Positions 14,967 through 15,939 of a stretch of DNA of 15,939 nucleotides are shown one piece after another (position 1 is the first letter of the stretch; each line of letters begins with the position of its first letter). Location: assembly GCA_964548905.1 (NCBI GenBank), contig CAZJTL010000120.1, positions 1 to 15,939 of the forward strand, written 5' to 3'. The notes beneath the pieces are model-generated. The model was not told the DNA's origin and searched no databases. It saw nothing but the letters and a program-made list of their open reading frames with translations. Both the position numbers and the translations under genes were made by a program. Source of the stretch: CAZJTL01 sp964548905 (lineage in GTDB: Bacteria > Cyanobacteriota > Cyanobacteriia > Cyanobacteriales > Xenococcaceae).

Positions 14967-15182
14967 TTATCGAGTCAAATAAGCCAAACCAACTAACAAT
15001 GACAAAAAAACAACTGTAGTTAGAAAAAAATGTTTGAGGGAAGTTCTTCCCTTGCGAACCATATTCCGCATCGCTAGTTTTACATAACTTGCTTGTGGTT
15101 CGGCTGAATGAGTATTTTGAGCCTTGTCAAGATTTGGGTCAAGATTTTGGTTTGATTCAACAGATGAGGGTGACTGATTCAT
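14967..15182 (-). CDS. DUF3285-type small membrane protein
   Basis: 71 residues from the ATG at 15182 (MNQSPSSVES). An upstream start at 15227 would add 15 residues with no conserved look, so the internal Met is preferred; no strong Shine-Dalgarno sequence supports either. The C-terminal part, SYVKLAMRNMVRKG then a single hydrophobic helix ending in VGLAYLTR, matches the cyanobacterial DUF3285 family as I know it. It is likely anchored by one C-terminal membrane helix with the polar N-terminus outside the bilayer. Function unknown. Just upstream of ybeY in the same orientation, probably first of the cluster. Confidence 0.82.
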   Translation of the reverse strand: MNQSPSSVESNQNLDPNLDKAQNTHSAEPQASYVKLAMRNMVRKGRTSLKHFFLTTVVFLSLLVGLAYLTR

Positions 15183-15248
15183 CTGAATAATACGGGAGCA
15201 GGGAAACCGCGATGTTTTAACTCGCACAGGAACTGGGACACGAGCGAC

Positions 15249-15291
15249 GGGGCGTATAAACGCTGGAAGTAAATATTCCAGCGACAGCCCC
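15249..15291. repeat. Strong hairpin downstream of the IsrB-like gene, possible transposon end
   Basis: An inner perfect 8-bp stem, CGCTGGAA (15261-15268) and TTCCAGCG (15276-15283), has a 7-base loop. An outer 5-bp stem pairs GGGGC (15249-15253) with GCCCC (15287-15291). It starts 26 bases beyond the stop of the IsrB-like gene. IS200/IS605 elements end in subterminal hairpins recognised by TnpA, so this is a candidate right end. On the + strand it is followed by TTGTTTT, so a terminator is the alternative. Confidence 0.5.
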
Positions 15292-15317
15292 TTGTTTTAA
15301 CCGCCGTGAAGCAATAA

Positions 15318-15939
15318 CTATCCTGCCCACTTCGTCCTCCATGTGTTATAGGTTAAAAACTTAATATCTTTGGGATTAGCTGATTGAGTCAACCGCTTCC
15401 CTGTTTCAATCGAATGTAGACTGACAACCTTTCTCTCTGGTTCTTTTTTGGTCGGCTTAACCATTTCACCGCCCACATAGGTCAACCCCCATTTTGGATG
15501 ATGGACTATAGAACCACGCTTAAATCCAGCAGACATAGTTCCTCCATACTTGGAACGAATATGCCCTGGTGCGTGTTCCAAACGATGTAGTTGTCGCCGA
15601 TGAAAACGCAACGGAGTTACTATCAGCAAATCTTGATTGCTAGGGCTTGTTTGTCCACCAACAACAGCATAAGCCAAAGTAAAACTGTCTACGCAATGAG
15701 CAGAAAATACTTCTGCCATCTTGTTTTTACTTTTCTTTAGTCCTAAGCGATCCCTTATTTCAGCAGTTTCATGCCCTTGAAGCAATTCAACTGGAGCTAA
15801 TTTTTGCAGTTGAAAATAGAACCATTCTTTACCTACTTGAAGAGGTGAAAAAGTTTTACCCCATTTACCACCCCAAGAAGTAGCTTTAATATCTTCTACA
15901 ACAAAAACTGTAATTGGATAAATTTTGGACAACCAAGTA
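15318..15939 (-). CDS. IsrB-like RuvC nuclease (HNH-less IscB relative), C-terminal part, cut by window
   Basis: At least 206 residues; the frame is open through the right edge (TWL precedes SKIYPI), so the apparent TTG start at 15932 is an artefact. IsrB and IscB are RNA-guided DNA nucleases of IS200/IS605-group elements (OMEGA systems) and relatives of the Cas9 ancestor. Numbering from 15932, VVEDIKA (11-17) fits the RuvC-II motif with E13, and HCVDSFTLAY (79-88) the RuvC-III motif with H79 and D82. Only about 66 residues separate them, leaving no room for an HNH domain, hence IsrB-like. FSPLQVGKEWFY (28-39) and the C-terminal CTPLRFHRRQLHRL-like block (VTPLRFHRRQLHRL, 105-118), GFKRGSIVHHPKWGLTYVGG and GKRLTQ resemble cyanobacterial RRXRR-domain proteins. 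The RRXRR domain, RuvC-I and any omega RNA would lie to the right of the window. Confidence 0.82.
   Translation of the reverse strand, partial: TWLSKIYPITVFVVEDIKATSWGGKWGKTFSPLQVGKEWFYFQLQKLAPVELLQGHETAEIRDRLGLKKSKNKMAEVFSAHCVDSFTLAYAVVGGQTSPSNQDLLIVTPLRFHRRQLHRLEHAPGHIRSKYGGTMSAGFKRGSIVHHPKWGLTYVGGEMVKPTKKEPERKVVSLHSIETGKRLTQSANPKDIKFLTYNTWRTKWAG

Noticed and set aside
15930..15932. TTG as start of the IsrB-like gene
   Set aside because: The frame continues to the edge and the conserved RuvC-II motif would lie only 12 residues from the start, so this is an internal codon.

Overview
The window looks like part of a cyanobacterial chromosome. The octamer GCGATCGC (HIP1) recurs throughout, many gene borders carry short tandem heptanucleotide repeats of the type known from cyanobacteria, base composition is AT-leaning, and several genes are cyanobacterial (CcaA-type carbonic anhydrase, FutA-type iron-binding protein, DUF3285, a cyanobacterial NurA-domain protein). 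No rRNA, tRNA or CRISPR array was seen. The genus cannot be fixed from the sequence.

Left part (1-5265): two tandem, gap-free paralogs of a multi-pass membrane protein on the + strand; the first is cut by the window edge. The second shares its stop site (TTAA) with a convergent minus-strand pair: a NurA-domain nuclease preceded by a 527-residue cyanobacterial protein of unknown function. Then comes a compact minus-strand pair, an XRE-type DNA-binding protein overlapping a small coiled-coil protein, behind a clear sigma-70-like promoter.

Middle (5266-12387): minus-strand nnr (repair of damaged NAD(P)H hydrates) and dprA (DNA uptake and recombination). Divergent from dprA lies a + strand run: futA (ferric iron binding, with a candidate Fur-controlled promoter), ccaA (carboxysomal-type beta-carbonic anhydrase with a long C-terminal extension) and an exported M48 metalloprotease. 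Intergenic gaps here are full of heptad or octad repeats; one array contains the nnr start codon and another lies inside the reading frame of the 527-residue protein.

Right part (12388-15939): a minus-strand cluster in transcription order DUF3285 - ybeY - dgkA-like - trpG - Tat-exported MBL-fold protein, joining ribosome maturation, lipid recycling and tryptophan or folate synthesis. At the right edge is the C-terminal part of an IsrB-like (HNH-less IscB relative) RNA-guided nuclease gene of the OMEGA/IS200-IS605 group, followed by a strong hairpin that could be a transposon end. Its N-terminus and any omega RNA lie outside the window. This is the most notable element here.
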